This document shows positions 53,145 to 61,367 of a DNA stretch of 64,000 nt, in pieces (position 1 is the stretch's first letter; every line of letters begins with the position of its first letter). Both the position numbers and the translations under genes were made by a program. The stretch is from the NCBI RefSeq assembly GCF_037024155.1, contig NZ_JAYKTS010000004.1, positions 155,897 to 219,896 of the forward strand. Direction: 5' to 3'. The DNA comes from Bacillus sp. 2205SS5-2 (GTDB taxonomy: Bacteria; Bacillota; Bacilli; Bacillales; Bacillaceae_K). The notes under the pieces were generated by a model. The model made no database searches. It was not told where the DNA came from and was given only the letters and a program-made list of their open reading frames with translations.

Positions 53145-54322
53145 TTTTTGGTTCCTCCCACTTCTTTGTACTTTTCTATCTCTTTTTGAACATGTTCAGG
53201 AAATTCATAGTAATCTTCGGTTCTTTTCTTGCTAAAGCCCGATAGATGCATACCATTTATCGTAGAGATTGGTTTCTCTTTTTCATTTACCTTCGATGGT
53301 AAATTGAGTTGTTTCATCACCCGAATTCTCCTGCGGCAGGCTGGGCAATAATCAGATAAATAACTTCCATCGGAAAGCTGTAAATCGAACTGCTGCGCAG
53401 CCAAAATTTCCTGCACATCTAATATTTGGTCATCCGAACTATACGTAGTTCCACATTGTTTACAAGGCTTTGTATCCACTTGCCATTCTTCTTGATAATC
53501 CATCGGCACCGCTGTGGCTAGTGGTCTTATCGGTAAATGATACAGTTTCCCAAATGGGAAGTAGACTAATAGAACAACCACTGTAACTTGATGGATTAGT
53601 GTCATATAATGATGCATCCATCCATCTAGCAATACATAGGATACGGTTAATAGGAGTCCGGTTACCGTAACCGCTAATAAGATATATAAAGGAAATAAGT
53701 CAAATTCAGCACGTTGGGTGACTTTGACATCTTGGTTTACGATACGCCTCGTTAAGGCCATACTAACACCAACTAGCACCATTGTTGCAGTAATATTTAA
53801 TCCGTTATAGACCATTTCTGCAAACAATCCGTGAGCGGCCATAGTGATCGTTTCTATTCCCATGACGACAATGACATATGTCTCTGGATCTACTAGCTCA
53901 AAGTGCATCCAACCAAAGGTAAGTCCAAACGTAATGGCGAATGAACCGATGCATCCCCAAGCAATTAGGAAATGTTGGACTCCCCGATACATGCCTCTTT
54001 TAAAAATAAATTTTTGTAGAAAAATATTTTCAAAGGCTGTTTTTCCAATGGAAATCAAATTTCGTTTTTTTCGACTTCTTTGTGTTAAATTGTGAAGACT
54101 TCTTTTAATTACCTGTTTGGTAGCCGGTCGCAATAACCACGAACTCATTCTGATTGTTAATCCAACCGCAAAAATAAGGGAAGCAATGAGATACCCCATT
54201 AATGCCATGTCAAAATGTGAAAACTGTTCAGTCCCAATCCAAGTCGTTAGCAAGAGAAACAAGATGATAAAAAAGGCTTTTTTGCTCGTTTTAGAATAGA
54301 ATGAGCGCTCTAATGGTTTCAT
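53141..54322 (-). CDS. Membrane quinol-oxidising subunit with C-terminal Cys motifs
   Basis: 393 residues. About seven hydrophobic helices (approximately 15-33, 40-62, 112-135, 150-170, 175-192, 212-235, 243-262). Histidines that could hold b-type hemes lie in GVQHFLIAW, AAHGLF, WMHHYMTLIHQ and GKLYHL, reminiscent of NarI/HdrE-type cytochromes b. A soluble tail carries CKQCG and CPACRRR, probably a zinc ribbon or metal site. First gene of the five-gene reductase operon; likely passes electrons from menaquinol. Heme ligation is inference. Confidence 0.75.
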   Translation of the reverse strand: MKPLERSFYSKTSKKAFFIILFLLLTTWIGTEQFSHFDMALMGYLIASLIFAVGLTIRMSSWLLRPATKQVIKRSLHNLTQRSRKKRNLISIGKTAFENIFLQKFIFKRGMYRGVQHFLIAWGCIGSFAITFGLTFGWMHFELVDPETYVIVVMGIETITMAAHGLFAEMVYNGLNITATMVLVGVSMALTRRIVNQDVKVTQRAEFDLFPLYILLAVTVTGLLLTVSYVLLDGWMHHYMTLIHQVTVVVLLVYFPFGKLYHLPIRPLATAVPMDYQEEWQVDTKPCKQCGTTYSSDDQILDVQEILAAQQFDLQLSDGSYLSDYCPACRRRIRVMKQLNLPSKVNEKEKPISTINGMHLSGFSKKRTEDYYEFPEHVQKEIEKYKEVGGTKK

Positions 54323-54415
54323 AATTCCGAAACACCCCCATGTGACTTTTTATACACCACGACAATTCTATCTTTGGTAGATTTTTAATAAGTTGCTGGT
54401 GTATCAACTCCATTC

Positions 54416-54458
54416 ATTGTAATGAAACTCTTCCATCTATAGTGTGAAGTACATCACA
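54416..54458 (-). promoter_or_regulatory. FNR-dependent promoter of the reductase operon
   Basis: Perfect box TGTGAAGTACATCACA (54443-54458). On the minus strand TACAAT (complement of 54416-54421) gives a start point 41.5 bases from the box centre. The box also lies 45 bases before the divergent Mrp-type gene. Confidence 0.85.
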
Positions 54459-54502
54459 TCGAATGAGACATCATCGCAAAATTTAATAAAGAGGTGTTAT
54501 TT

Positions 54503-55246
54503 ATGTTATCAAGTCACGTCATCGCAGTAACCAGTGGAAAAGGCGGAGTAGGTAAATCGACCGTATCAGTAAATCTTGCTATCGCTCTTGCACGACAAGG
54601 AAAAAGTGTAGCTCTTATTGACCTAGATATCTACGGATTTAGCATACCTAAAATTATGAATCTCACTAATCGTCCCAAAACTTTTAATGGAAAAATTATT
54701 CCGATTGAGTCTCATGGAGTGAAGGTAATGTCGATGGGATTTTTAATAAAGGATAATGAACCAGTTATTTGGAGAGGGCCTATGCTAGGGAAAATGGTCG
54801 AACATTTTAGCAAGGATGTTATGTGGGGGAAATTGGACTATTGTATATTAGATATGCCTCCTGGTACCGGGGATATCGCACTAGATATGCACCACTATAT
54901 TCCTCAAAGTAAAGAGATAATCGTGACAACCCCACATGCAACGGCTGCGTTAGTTGCAGAAAGAGCGGGCACAATGGCCATTAAAGCCAAGCATGAAATT
55001 CTTGGCGTAGTAGAAAACATGGCTTACTTTCAACCAATAGATAGTGATAAGAAGTATTATTTATTCGGAAAAGATGGAGGTCGCCTTTTAGCAGATGAAT
55101 TAGGTACGAACGTATTAGCTCAAATACCAATTGAAGAAGCCTCTCATTCATCGGAGACACCAAGTATTTATGAAGAGAGTTCAGAATTATTCAATCATTA
55201 TGAAAATTTAGCTATCAAAATTGATACTTTCGTAAATGAACGCTAA
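54503..55246 (+). CDS. Mrp/NBP35-family ATPase lacking CxxC
   Basis: 247 residues from ATG 54503 (AAAGAGGTG upstream). Deviant Walker A SGKGGVGKST, DLDIYGFSIPKIM, LDYCILDMPPGTGD. It lacks the N-terminal MIP18-like domain and, unlike most Mrp/ApbC proteins, has no CxxC in the ENMAYF segment (ENMAYFQPIDSDKKYYLFG). It may be a cluster-handling or other accessory ATPase for the reductase. Divergent from the reductase operon across an FNR box. Confidence 0.85.
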   Translation: MLSSHVIAVTSGKGGVGKSTVSVNLAIALARQGKSVALIDLDIYGFSIPKIMNLTNRPKTFNGKIIPIESHGVKVMSMGFLIKDNEPVIWRGPMLGKMVEHFSKDVMWGKLDYCILDMPPGTGDIALDMHHYIPQSKEIIVTTPHATAALVAERAGTMAIKAKHEILGVVENMAYFQPIDSDKKYYLFGKDGGRLLADELGTNVLAQIPIEEASHSSETPSIYEESSELFNHYENLAIKIDTFVNER

Positions 55247-55392
55247 TCAGATTAGAAGAGAGGCAGAGAGAAATACTCTAGTAAATTGCCCCATTCTTCT
55301 TCCTTATTGATCGCAGGCAATGGAAAAAGTTTCTCTTACACTCCCTACTATTTGGGCATAATAGACTCATCCTGTCGTTTTCCAATTAGCTA

Positions 55393-55438
55393 TGTGATGT
55401 AGTTCACTTACAACTCTCTCGTATTTTTTTACTATAGA
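55393..55438 (+). promoter_or_regulatory. FNR-dependent promoter of the radical-SAM gene
   Basis: TGTGATGTAGTTCACT (55393-55408) with TATAGA at 55433-55438; the box centre is near -41.5 of the expected start point. Confidence 0.75.
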
Positions 55439-55464
55439 CATAATCTAGTCTAGGAGGGTTTAGA

Positions 55465-56574
55465 ATGATTGACCGTGATTTTAACGAAAACCCATTTATT
55501 GTGATTTGGGAATTAACGAGAGCCTGCGAATTGCATTGTCTTCATTGTCGTGCAGAGGCACAATATAAGCGTCACCCACTTGAACTTAACTTTGAAGAAG
55601 GAAAAAAATTAATCGATTCAATATTCGAAATGGATAATCCACTCCTAGTCTTCACTGGTGGAGACCCTTTAATGAGACCTGATGTCTATGATATCGCCTC
55701 CTATGCCATCCAAAAAGGGGTTCGCGTATCGATGACGCCGAGTGCCACTCCTAACGTGACAAAAGAGGCCATTCAAAAAGCGAAAGAAATTGGGCTATCA
55801 AGATGGGCCTTTAGCTTAGATGGACCAACAGCTGAAATACATGATCATTTTAGAGGCACTTCCGGTTCATTTGATTTAACTATGAATGCCATTGAATATA
55901 TTCATGAACTTAAGCTTCCACTACAGATCAACACCGTCATATCACGCTACAACGTGGACGTTTTAGATGAAATGGCAGCCCTCATTGAGAAGCTCGACTG
56001 TGTTCTTTGGAGCGTGTTTTTCCTTGTCCCTATCGGACGGGGCAAAGAAACGGATATGATTTCACCTGTTCAACATGAAAAAGTTTTCCGTTGGCTCAAC
56101 CAATTAAGCCAACGCGTCCCATTTGATATAAAAACAACTGCCGCTCAGCACTATCGACGCGTTGTTCTTCAGGATAAGATGCGCAAAAATATAGACCAAA
56201 ACAAAAGGATTCAATATGAGGATACGTTACATTCTGGTAAAACCGGTCAGATTGATGGTCTAGGTCGTGCCCCTCGAGGAGTAAATGACGGAAATGGGTT
56301 CGTGTTTATTTCTCATATCGGGGACGTCTACCCTAGCGGGCTTCTCCCTATTAAAGTAGGGAATGTAAGGGAAACCGCACTACCGGAAATTTATCGTCAT
56401 TCACCGATTCTAAAACAATTGCGAAATCCTGACTCCTACAAAGGGAAATGTGGGAAATGTGAGTTTCGCAACGTCTGTGGGGGATCTAGGTCGAGAGCCT
56501 ATGCCCTAACAGGAGATTATTTAGAAAGTGAACCGGCGTGTGTGTATGTCCCAAAAGCTCTCCGCAAAATCTAA
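55465..56574 (+). CDS. Radical-SAM/SPASM protein (BA_1875 / NirJ-like)
   Basis: 369 residues. Radical-SAM cluster Cys21, Cys25, Cys28 (CELHCLHC), GGDPLMRPDVY, and a SPASM-type C-terminus (CGKCEFRNVCGGSRSRAY...ACVY) for extra clusters. It resembles the TIGR04053 branch, related to heme-modifying NirJ/AhbD enzymes. FNR-controlled next to a reductase, so a heme or cofactor maturation role is plausible, but the substrate is unknown. Confidence 0.85.
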   Translation: MIDRDFNENPFIVIWELTRACELHCLHCRAEAQYKRHPLELNFEEGKKLIDSIFEMDNPLLVFTGGDPLMRPDVYDIASYAIQKGVRVSMTPSATPNVTKEAIQKAKEIGLSRWAFSLDGPTAEIHDHFRGTSGSFDLTMNAIEYIHELKLPLQINTVISRYNVDVLDEMAALIEKLDCVLWSVFFLVPIGRGKETDMISPVQHEKVFRWLNQLSQRVPFDIKTTAAQHYRRVVLQDKMRKNIDQNKRIQYEDTLHSGKTGQIDGLGRAPRGVNDGNGFVFISHIGDVYPSGLLPIKVGNVRETALPEIYRHSPILKQLRNPDSYKGKCGKCEFRNVCGGSRSRAYALTGDYLESEPACVYVPKALRKI

Positions 56575-56647
56575 GTGATTTTGTCCCAAAAATTAGGAAA
56601 GATGACCCGAAATCGATCTTTTTAGCATATAGATGTTGCTGTGAAAA

Positions 56648-56806
56648 GCTCCTTTCGTATACATTGTGACTATTTCATCTAATTTTAGATGGAAGACCTC
56701 ATTTTGTTGTTGATTTCCATCTAAAATAGACGAAATGATGCCTCGAAACAATGTGATATCAAAGTTAGTATACTAACGAAAAGCCACAAACTTTGTGAAA
56801 ACAGTC
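56648..56806. mobile_element. MITE-like element, copy 11
   Basis: Left end GCTCCTTTCGTATACATTGTG, right end (inverted) GACTGTTTTCACAAAGTTTG; arms TTTTAGATGGAA / TTCCATCTAAAA within. Flanks do not match. It ends 26 bases before the Crp/Fnr gene at 56833. Confidence 0.8.
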
Positions 56807-56832
56807 TTACTATAAGAAAGGATGGTATTGTA

Positions 56833-57528
56833 ATGAGATGGAATGATATCCAGGCCCATTTTCAAGCAGTACCTTTGTTTAAAGAACTCTCAACCGAAGA
56901 ACTAATACCCTTTGTCGATATTTCGATCACAAGAACCTTTAACCCAAAATCACTTGTTTTTATGCAAGAAGATGTACTCGACCGGGTTTTCTTTATTCAT
57001 TCTGGAAAAGTAAAAATTTACCGAAATGATGCGGCGGGCAAAGAACAGATTGTATCCGTTCTCCAAGCCGGTGAAATGTTTCCACATGCGGGTTTTTTTC
57101 GAAAAGGAACGTTTCCAGCAAATGCTGAAATCATTGAAACGGCTCAACTAATCGTCATGCCGATTGTCGATTTTGAAAAAGTATTAATCAAAAACCCGGA
57201 ACTTTGCATTAAAATCTTTAAAGTTCTCGGAGAAAAAATCGTGGATCTTCAAAATCGCTTAGAAGAAAAAATTCTTCATAATACGTATGAACAAATCATT
57301 ATGCTTTTGATTCGGTTATCAAAATCGAATGGTACGCTATGCAGTGTAAACCTTTATAAAATCACCACAAACTTTACCAATCGTGAGCTCGCTAATATGA
57401 TTGGAACAACGAGAGAAACCGTGAGTCGAACCTTAAATACTCTACGAAAAAAGAAACTGATCGAACTTGATAAACAAGGATGCTATATAATCAATCTTGA
57501 AAAATTACAAAATGAGCTTCTTTATTAA
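56833..57528 (+). CDS. Crp/Fnr family regulator without Fe-S cysteines
   Basis: 231 residues. cNMP-binding-like domain (about 15-120) and Crp helix-turn-helix NRELANMIGTTRETVSRTLNTL. Only isolated Cys residues, no cluster motif, so it is not an oxygen sensor of the Fnr type; a Dnr/NnrR-like nitric-oxide sensor or a redox regulator is possible. AAAGGATGG precedes the ATG. Its stop codon TAA lies inside a MITE target duplication. Confidence 0.82.
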   Translation: MRWNDIQAHFQAVPLFKELSTEELIPFVDISITRTFNPKSLVFMQEDVLDRVFFIHSGKVKIYRNDAAGKEQIVSVLQAGEMFPHAGFFRKGTFPANAEIIETAQLIVMPIVDFEKVLIKNPELCIKIFKVLGEKIVDLQNRLEEKILHNTYEQIIMLLIRLSKSNGTLCSVNLYKITTNFTNRELANMIGTTRETVSRTLNTLRKKKLIELDKQGCYIINLEKLQNELLY

Positions 57529-57529
57529 T

Positions 57530-57693
57530 GGCTCTTTTCGCATACTTTGTTGCTGTAGCATACAAAAAAGGATGGAAACACTCTTTTCTTTCCTCATTTC
57601 GAGTTAAAAATGATGTGAAAAGATGACCCGAAACCAAGCGATATCAACGTTTATAGACTGGTCAGAGAAGCAACAACCTTTGTAAAAACAGCG
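57530..57693. mobile_element. MITE-like element, copy 12 (164 bp)
   Basis: GGCTCTTTTCGCATACTTTG and inverted CGCTGTTTTTACAAAGGTTG ends; perfect 8-bp flanks TTATTAAT (57522-57529 and 57694-57701). The first flank contains the stop codon of the Crp/Fnr gene. Core of the GGATGGAAACAC type. Confidence 0.9.
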
Positions 57694-57726
57694 TTATTAA
57701 TCGTCGATTACTAATTTAACTTATTT

Positions 57727-57742
57727 TTTGATACAAATCACA
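57727..57742 (+). promoter_or_regulatory. FNR box upstream of ric
   Basis: TTTGATACAAATCACA; one mismatch to TGTGA-N6-TCACA. A -10 candidate TACACT (57766-57771) is at suitable distance. Confidence 0.6.
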
Positions 57743-57799
57743 TTCCTTTTGTGACTAGCTTGTTTTACACTCATAAACTAAAAAATCGGAGGTATATCC

Positions 57800-58501
57800 A
57801 TGAAGCAAGTATTAACTGATTCCCAAACAGTGGCAGAAATTGTAACGAAATTCCCTAAAGCTAGCGACCTATTTAAAACCTATCGAATTGATTTTTGTTG
57901 TGGTGGAAATCGTCCCTTAATTGAAGCAATTCAAGAGAAAAATCTTTCCGTAGGAGAAGTACTTGGAAAATTAAACGAACTTTATCAGCAAATGTTTGCT
58001 TTAAGTGAAGCCACGATTGATTGGGAACATTCTAGCTCACGTGAATTAATCGAGTATATTATTCAAAAACATCATGCCTATCTAAACGAGGAATTACCAC
58101 TTCTTAGTCCTTATATAACAAAAGTACACAGAGTTCACGGAGCAACACATCCTCACTTAGTCACAATTCACAAGCTTTTTTATGAACTAAAGGCTGAGTT
58201 AGAACAACATACCAGCAAAGAAGAAACGATCGACTTTCCTTTAATTTTAGAATTTGAAGAAAACCCTACTGAGCAAAACCGTCAAAAGCTACTAGCTGTT
58301 GTACAAGAATTGGAACATGAGCATACTACAGCCGGCACTATTCTAAAACAAATGCGTGAGATTACGAATGACTATACACCACCGGCAGGTGCTTGCGGAA
58401 CATACCGGCTCGCTTATCAACGTCTCGAAGCGCTGGAATCCGATTTATTTCAGCATATTCATCTTGAGAACAACATTTTATTCCCACGTTCTGTTTCCTA
58501 A
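57800..58501 (+). CDS. ric: Iron-sulfur cluster repair di-iron protein (RIC/ScdA)
   Basis: 233 residues. N-terminal DUF542 domain with the FCCGG motif (FKTYRIDFCCGGNRPL) and a hemerythrin-like domain with di-iron ligands in HHAYLNEELP, HRVHGATHPHL, EQHTSKEE, EHEHTTAG and HIHLENNILFP. Repairs Fe-S clusters damaged by nitric oxide or oxidants, suitable next to nitrate/nitrite reduction. CGGAGG precedes the ATG. FNR box upstream. Confidence 0.93.
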   Translation: MKQVLTDSQTVAEIVTKFPKASDLFKTYRIDFCCGGNRPLIEAIQEKNLSVGEVLGKLNELYQQMFALSEATIDWEHSSSRELIEYIIQKHHAYLNEELPLLSPYITKVHRVHGATHPHLVTIHKLFYELKAELEQHTSKEETIDFPLILEFEENPTEQNRQKLLAVVQELEHEHTTAGTILKQMREITNDYTPPAGACGTYRLAYQRLEALESDLFQHIHLENNILFPRSVS

Positions 58502-58575
58502 GACTGAATTTCCCCTTAAATGGTTTCATTTAGATAGTAACAGTCAAAAAATTGTGATTTTAAGGACATAAGTAA

Positions 58576-58614
58576 AAAGACAAACGAGTCGTCAATTGGC
58601 GGCTCGTTTGTCTT
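58576..58614 (+). terminator. Hairpin after ric
   Basis: Arms AAAGACAAACGAG and CTCGTTTGTCTT, 75 bases after the stop codon. Confidence 0.75.
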
Positions 58615-58625
58615 CCAGAAGGCTC

Positions 58626-59010
58626 TTTGTATGAAAACTCAATTGGTAGGAAGCATAACTAAACTAAGCCCTCAATATTCACATTTTTTGGGGCCAGTGA
58701 TCTTGTACTAATCCTACAATTTTATAGTACTTACGCTGTCTGTTGTCCTGTTAATTCGAAATTATATCCTTTCTTTTTTAGGTATTGAATCATTTTTCAT
58801 TCATCATGGCATCCATTTTGTATGAAAACTCAATTGGTAGGAAGCATAACTAAACTAAGCCCTCAATATTCACATTTTTTGGGGCCAGTGATCTTGTACT
58901 AATCCTACAATTTTATAGTACTTACGCTGTCTGTTGTCCTGTTAATTCGAAATTATATCCTTTCTTTTTTAGGTATTGAATCATTTTTCATTCATCATGG
59001 CATCCATTTT
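58626..59010. repeat. Perfect tandem duplication of 191 bp
   Basis: 58626-58816 and 58817-59007 are identical as far as I can read. The sequence before the first copy (GGCTCTTTGTATG) looks like a MITE left end. On the minus strand each unit contains a 20-codon frame MIQYLKKKGYNFELTGQQTA, perhaps a gene fragment. Confidence 0.85.
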
Positions 59011-59076
59011 AAGCTTCACCTCGCAATTTATTGACAATACATGTGACAGGATACGTAGTAAAAAAATTTTGTATAC

Positions 59077-59340
59077 GTGATAAAAAACACAATAGGCGGT
59101 TCTTCTAAACTGTCACAACCAGTTTTTCGTACAGGGTATCCTCTCTTAGAGATAGATCCACCAAAGAGTCTTCGGACTGGTCGTATTGTTAGTAAACAGT
59201 ATGGTCAGCTAATTAATGGGATAGACGATTATTCTGTGTCTTTAGGCTGGATTTTCATGATAGGCGGTGGCGGCGTGAAGCGAGCGCTGCCATCGAGTTT
59301 TTCGTATACATTGTGGCTCTTTCATCTCATTTTTGACTAA
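59077..59340 (+). other. Doubtful open frame ending in a MITE-like element
   Basis: A GTG-started frame without a ribosome binding site. The middle (KLSQPVFRTGYPLLEIDPPK) looks protein-like, but the last 15 codons are MITE sequence. It may be the remnant of a gene cut by the element; family not recognised. Nothing else is seen between 59011 and 59640 apart from the element at 59294. Confidence 0.3.
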
Positions 59341-59454
59341 ACCCTCCATTTCACTGTTGATTTCCATCAAAAACAGGCGAAATGATGCCCGAAACAAAAT
59401 TATATCCAAAATGATAAACTGATACGATAAAGCAACAAACTTTGCGACACAGCC
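59294..59454. mobile_element. MITE-like element, copy 13
   Basis: Left end CGAGTTTTTCGTATACATTG, right end (inverted) GGCTGTGTCGCAAAGTTTG; core arms CATCTCATTTTTGAC and TCAAAAACAGGCGAAATGA. No matching flanks. Confidence 0.8.
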
Positions 59455-59640
59455 ATTTATCAAAAACTATTTGTAAGTATCAGCATTACAATATGCAAAG
59501 TCTCTTTTTGTATAGTTTGTACCTAATAGCTACTAAAAATGGATCGTTTCAGACATTTTTCTGAAAATTATATATGAAATAATACAAAAGATAACGCAAA
59601 CCCTATTATTTCTATGATTTACAACCTTGATAGTACATTT

Positions 59641-59973
59641 CTAATCACTCAAACGAAGATCGATGATGCGCTTGAGCGCAACTTCATGCTTAGCCTCGAA
59701 ACGATCGATCACCTGAAACGTTTCACTGTAGGCATCCCAGGAGTGAAGCGTGCCCACCAGTAATTCATAGCGCTTGTTAGTGTAGTGGGTAATGGTGACA
59801 CACTTCCCGTATTCCATCGCTTCCGCAGCAACGATGTTTAAATCCTCTAGCTGCTGTTCATCTATTTCTTTTTCCTTTTCGAAGCTATCTTCCTTTGACC
59901 AGTCTCGAAGTAGCTTCACGTGCTCTGGTAGCATCATCGAGGTCCATTTCATTCTTCCGCGATCACGAATCAT
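59641..59973 (-). CDS. YolD-like protein
   Basis: 110 residues. RDRGRMKWTSMMLPEHVKLLRDW opens the YolD-like domain, followed by an acidic middle and a beta-rich C-terminus. These small proteins sit downstream of Y-family polymerases (as YqjX with YqjW); the role is thought to be accessory to translesion synthesis. Lies 15 bases after the polymerase gene. Confidence 0.88.
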   Translation of the reverse strand: MIRDRGRMKWTSMMLPEHVKLLRDWSKEDSFEKEKEIDEQQLEDLNIVAAEAMEYGKCVTITHYTNKRYELLVGTLHSWDAYSETFQVIDRFEAKHEVALKRIIDLRLSD

Positions 59974-59988
59974 CCTTCTCTCTCCTTT

Positions 59989-61251
59989 CTAGGCTCTATG
60001 TCCGCCCACTAACCGGGCCCGGTGTCTTGCCGTTCCTGCGTTTGTATACGAAACCGCTCGAAGAATTGCTCCAGAGCCATACCGATTTCGTAATCGATCC
60101 ATCACATAGCCCAGCTCTCGTTTTTTCGTTAAGTCCGGACGAAATAAATCAAGCTGCAGTGATTCGTCGTCGACAATATTCGAAAGCGATATCGAAATTT
60201 GCCGGACGGTTTTCTTTTCGTAATGCTCATGAAACAATTCAAGGCATACCCGGTACATTTCCATCGTAATATTCGTCGGATGCTCAATTGAACGAGAGCG
60301 ATGAAACCCACCACCAAATTCATCTTGACTATAGCCTAAGCCGAAACTAATCGTTCGTCCGGCCTTTTGATGATTCCGTGCTCGGCGTGCTACTTCTTCA
60401 CACATCTCTAAAATAACATGCTTAATTTCTTCTTCCTTTTTATAATCTCTGAGTAGAATTTGACTTTTTCCAAAGCTAATTTGCCCTTCCATAATTGGGG
60501 CCCCAATTTCCGATAAATCCACTCCCCATGCATGATAGTGAAGCTGATTGCCCATTACACCAAATTTAACTTCCAATTTTTTTAGGTCGTAGCGAGCAAG
60601 CTGACCAATTGAAAAAACCCCCATCCGGTTTAACGTTCGTTCTACCCTTTTGCCAATTCCCCACATTTCACTCAGCGGCGTCACAGGCCAAAGCTTCGTT
60701 TGAACATCCTCATACGTCCATTCGGCAATTCCTGTTTTTTTCGCCTCTAAATCTAAGCATAACTTTGAAAGCAACATATTAGGACCAATCCCTATGGCAC
60801 ACGGTAACTGAAATTCTCTTTCTATATCTGATCTAATTTTCTCGGCAGTCGTATGAGCATCTCCCCATAAAGTCGACACTCCATCAATCGCTAAAAAGCT
60901 TTCATCAACTGAGTACGTATGAATAGCTTCTTTCGGAACGTAGCGGTGAAATAGACGGGTAATCTCTGTCGATATTCGGATGTAGGTCGCCATTTTCGGA
61001 TTCGCCAAAATAATACGGGGATCATTTGGAATCTCAAAAAGACGGGAACCTGTTTTAATCCCGAATTCCTTCTTCAGTTTCGGAGAAGCTGCTAACACGA
61101 TACTGCCCTGCCGCTCCTGATCTCCAACTACTGCTAAATAACACTCAAGAGGATTTAACCCCCTCATGACGGCCGAACAGCTGGCATAAAAGCTCTTCAT
61201 ATCGATGCATAAAATCTTCCGTTGTGGTAGCCTACTGTAGTCTACTGTCAT
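59989..61251 (-). CDS. Y-family DNA polymerase (UvrX/YqjW type)
   Basis: 420 residues from ATG 61251, with GAGGGGGAG upstream. UmuC-like catalytic motifs ILCIDMKSFYASCSAV (metal Asp) and YSVDESFLAID (Asp-Glu pair), then helix-hairpin-helix MWGIGKRVERTLNRMG and little-finger domain. Translesion polymerase induced by DNA damage: two LexA boxes lie upstream. A start at 61299 would read through the LexA box and is rejected. Confidence 0.92.
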   Translation of the reverse strand: MTVDYSRLPQRKILCIDMKSFYASCSAVMRGLNPLECYLAVVGDQERQGSIVLAASPKLKKEFGIKTGSRLFEIPNDPRIILANPKMATYIRISTEITRLFHRYVPKEAIHTYSVDESFLAIDGVSTLWGDAHTTAEKIRSDIEREFQLPCAIGIGPNMLLSKLCLDLEAKKTGIAEWTYEDVQTKLWPVTPLSEMWGIGKRVERTLNRMGVFSIGQLARYDLKKLEVKFGVMGNQLHYHAWGVDLSEIGAPIMEGQISFGKSQILLRDYKKEEEIKHVILEMCEEVARRARNHQKAGRTISFGLGYSQDEFGGGFHRSRSIEHPTNITMEMYRVCLELFHEHYEKKTVRQISISLSNIVDDESLQLDLFRPDLTKKRELGYVMDRLRNRYGSGAILRAVSYTNAGTARHRARLVGGHRA

Positions 61252-61267
61252 GTTCTCCCCCTCAAAT

Positions 61268-61321
61268 AGAACATTTGTTCTAATATTATTTATACCCAAA
61301 GTTTATACGAATATATGTTCG
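61268..61321. promoter_or_regulatory. Two LexA (DinR) boxes
   Basis: AGAACATTTGTTCT (61268-61281) and CGAATATATGTTCG (61308-61321), both close to the Bacillus SOS consensus CGAACRNRYGTTYC, in front of the polymerase operon. Confidence 0.8.
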
Positions 61322-61367
61322 TTTACAATAAAAATTCATCTGTTATCTAAATAAATTCATATTGGAA

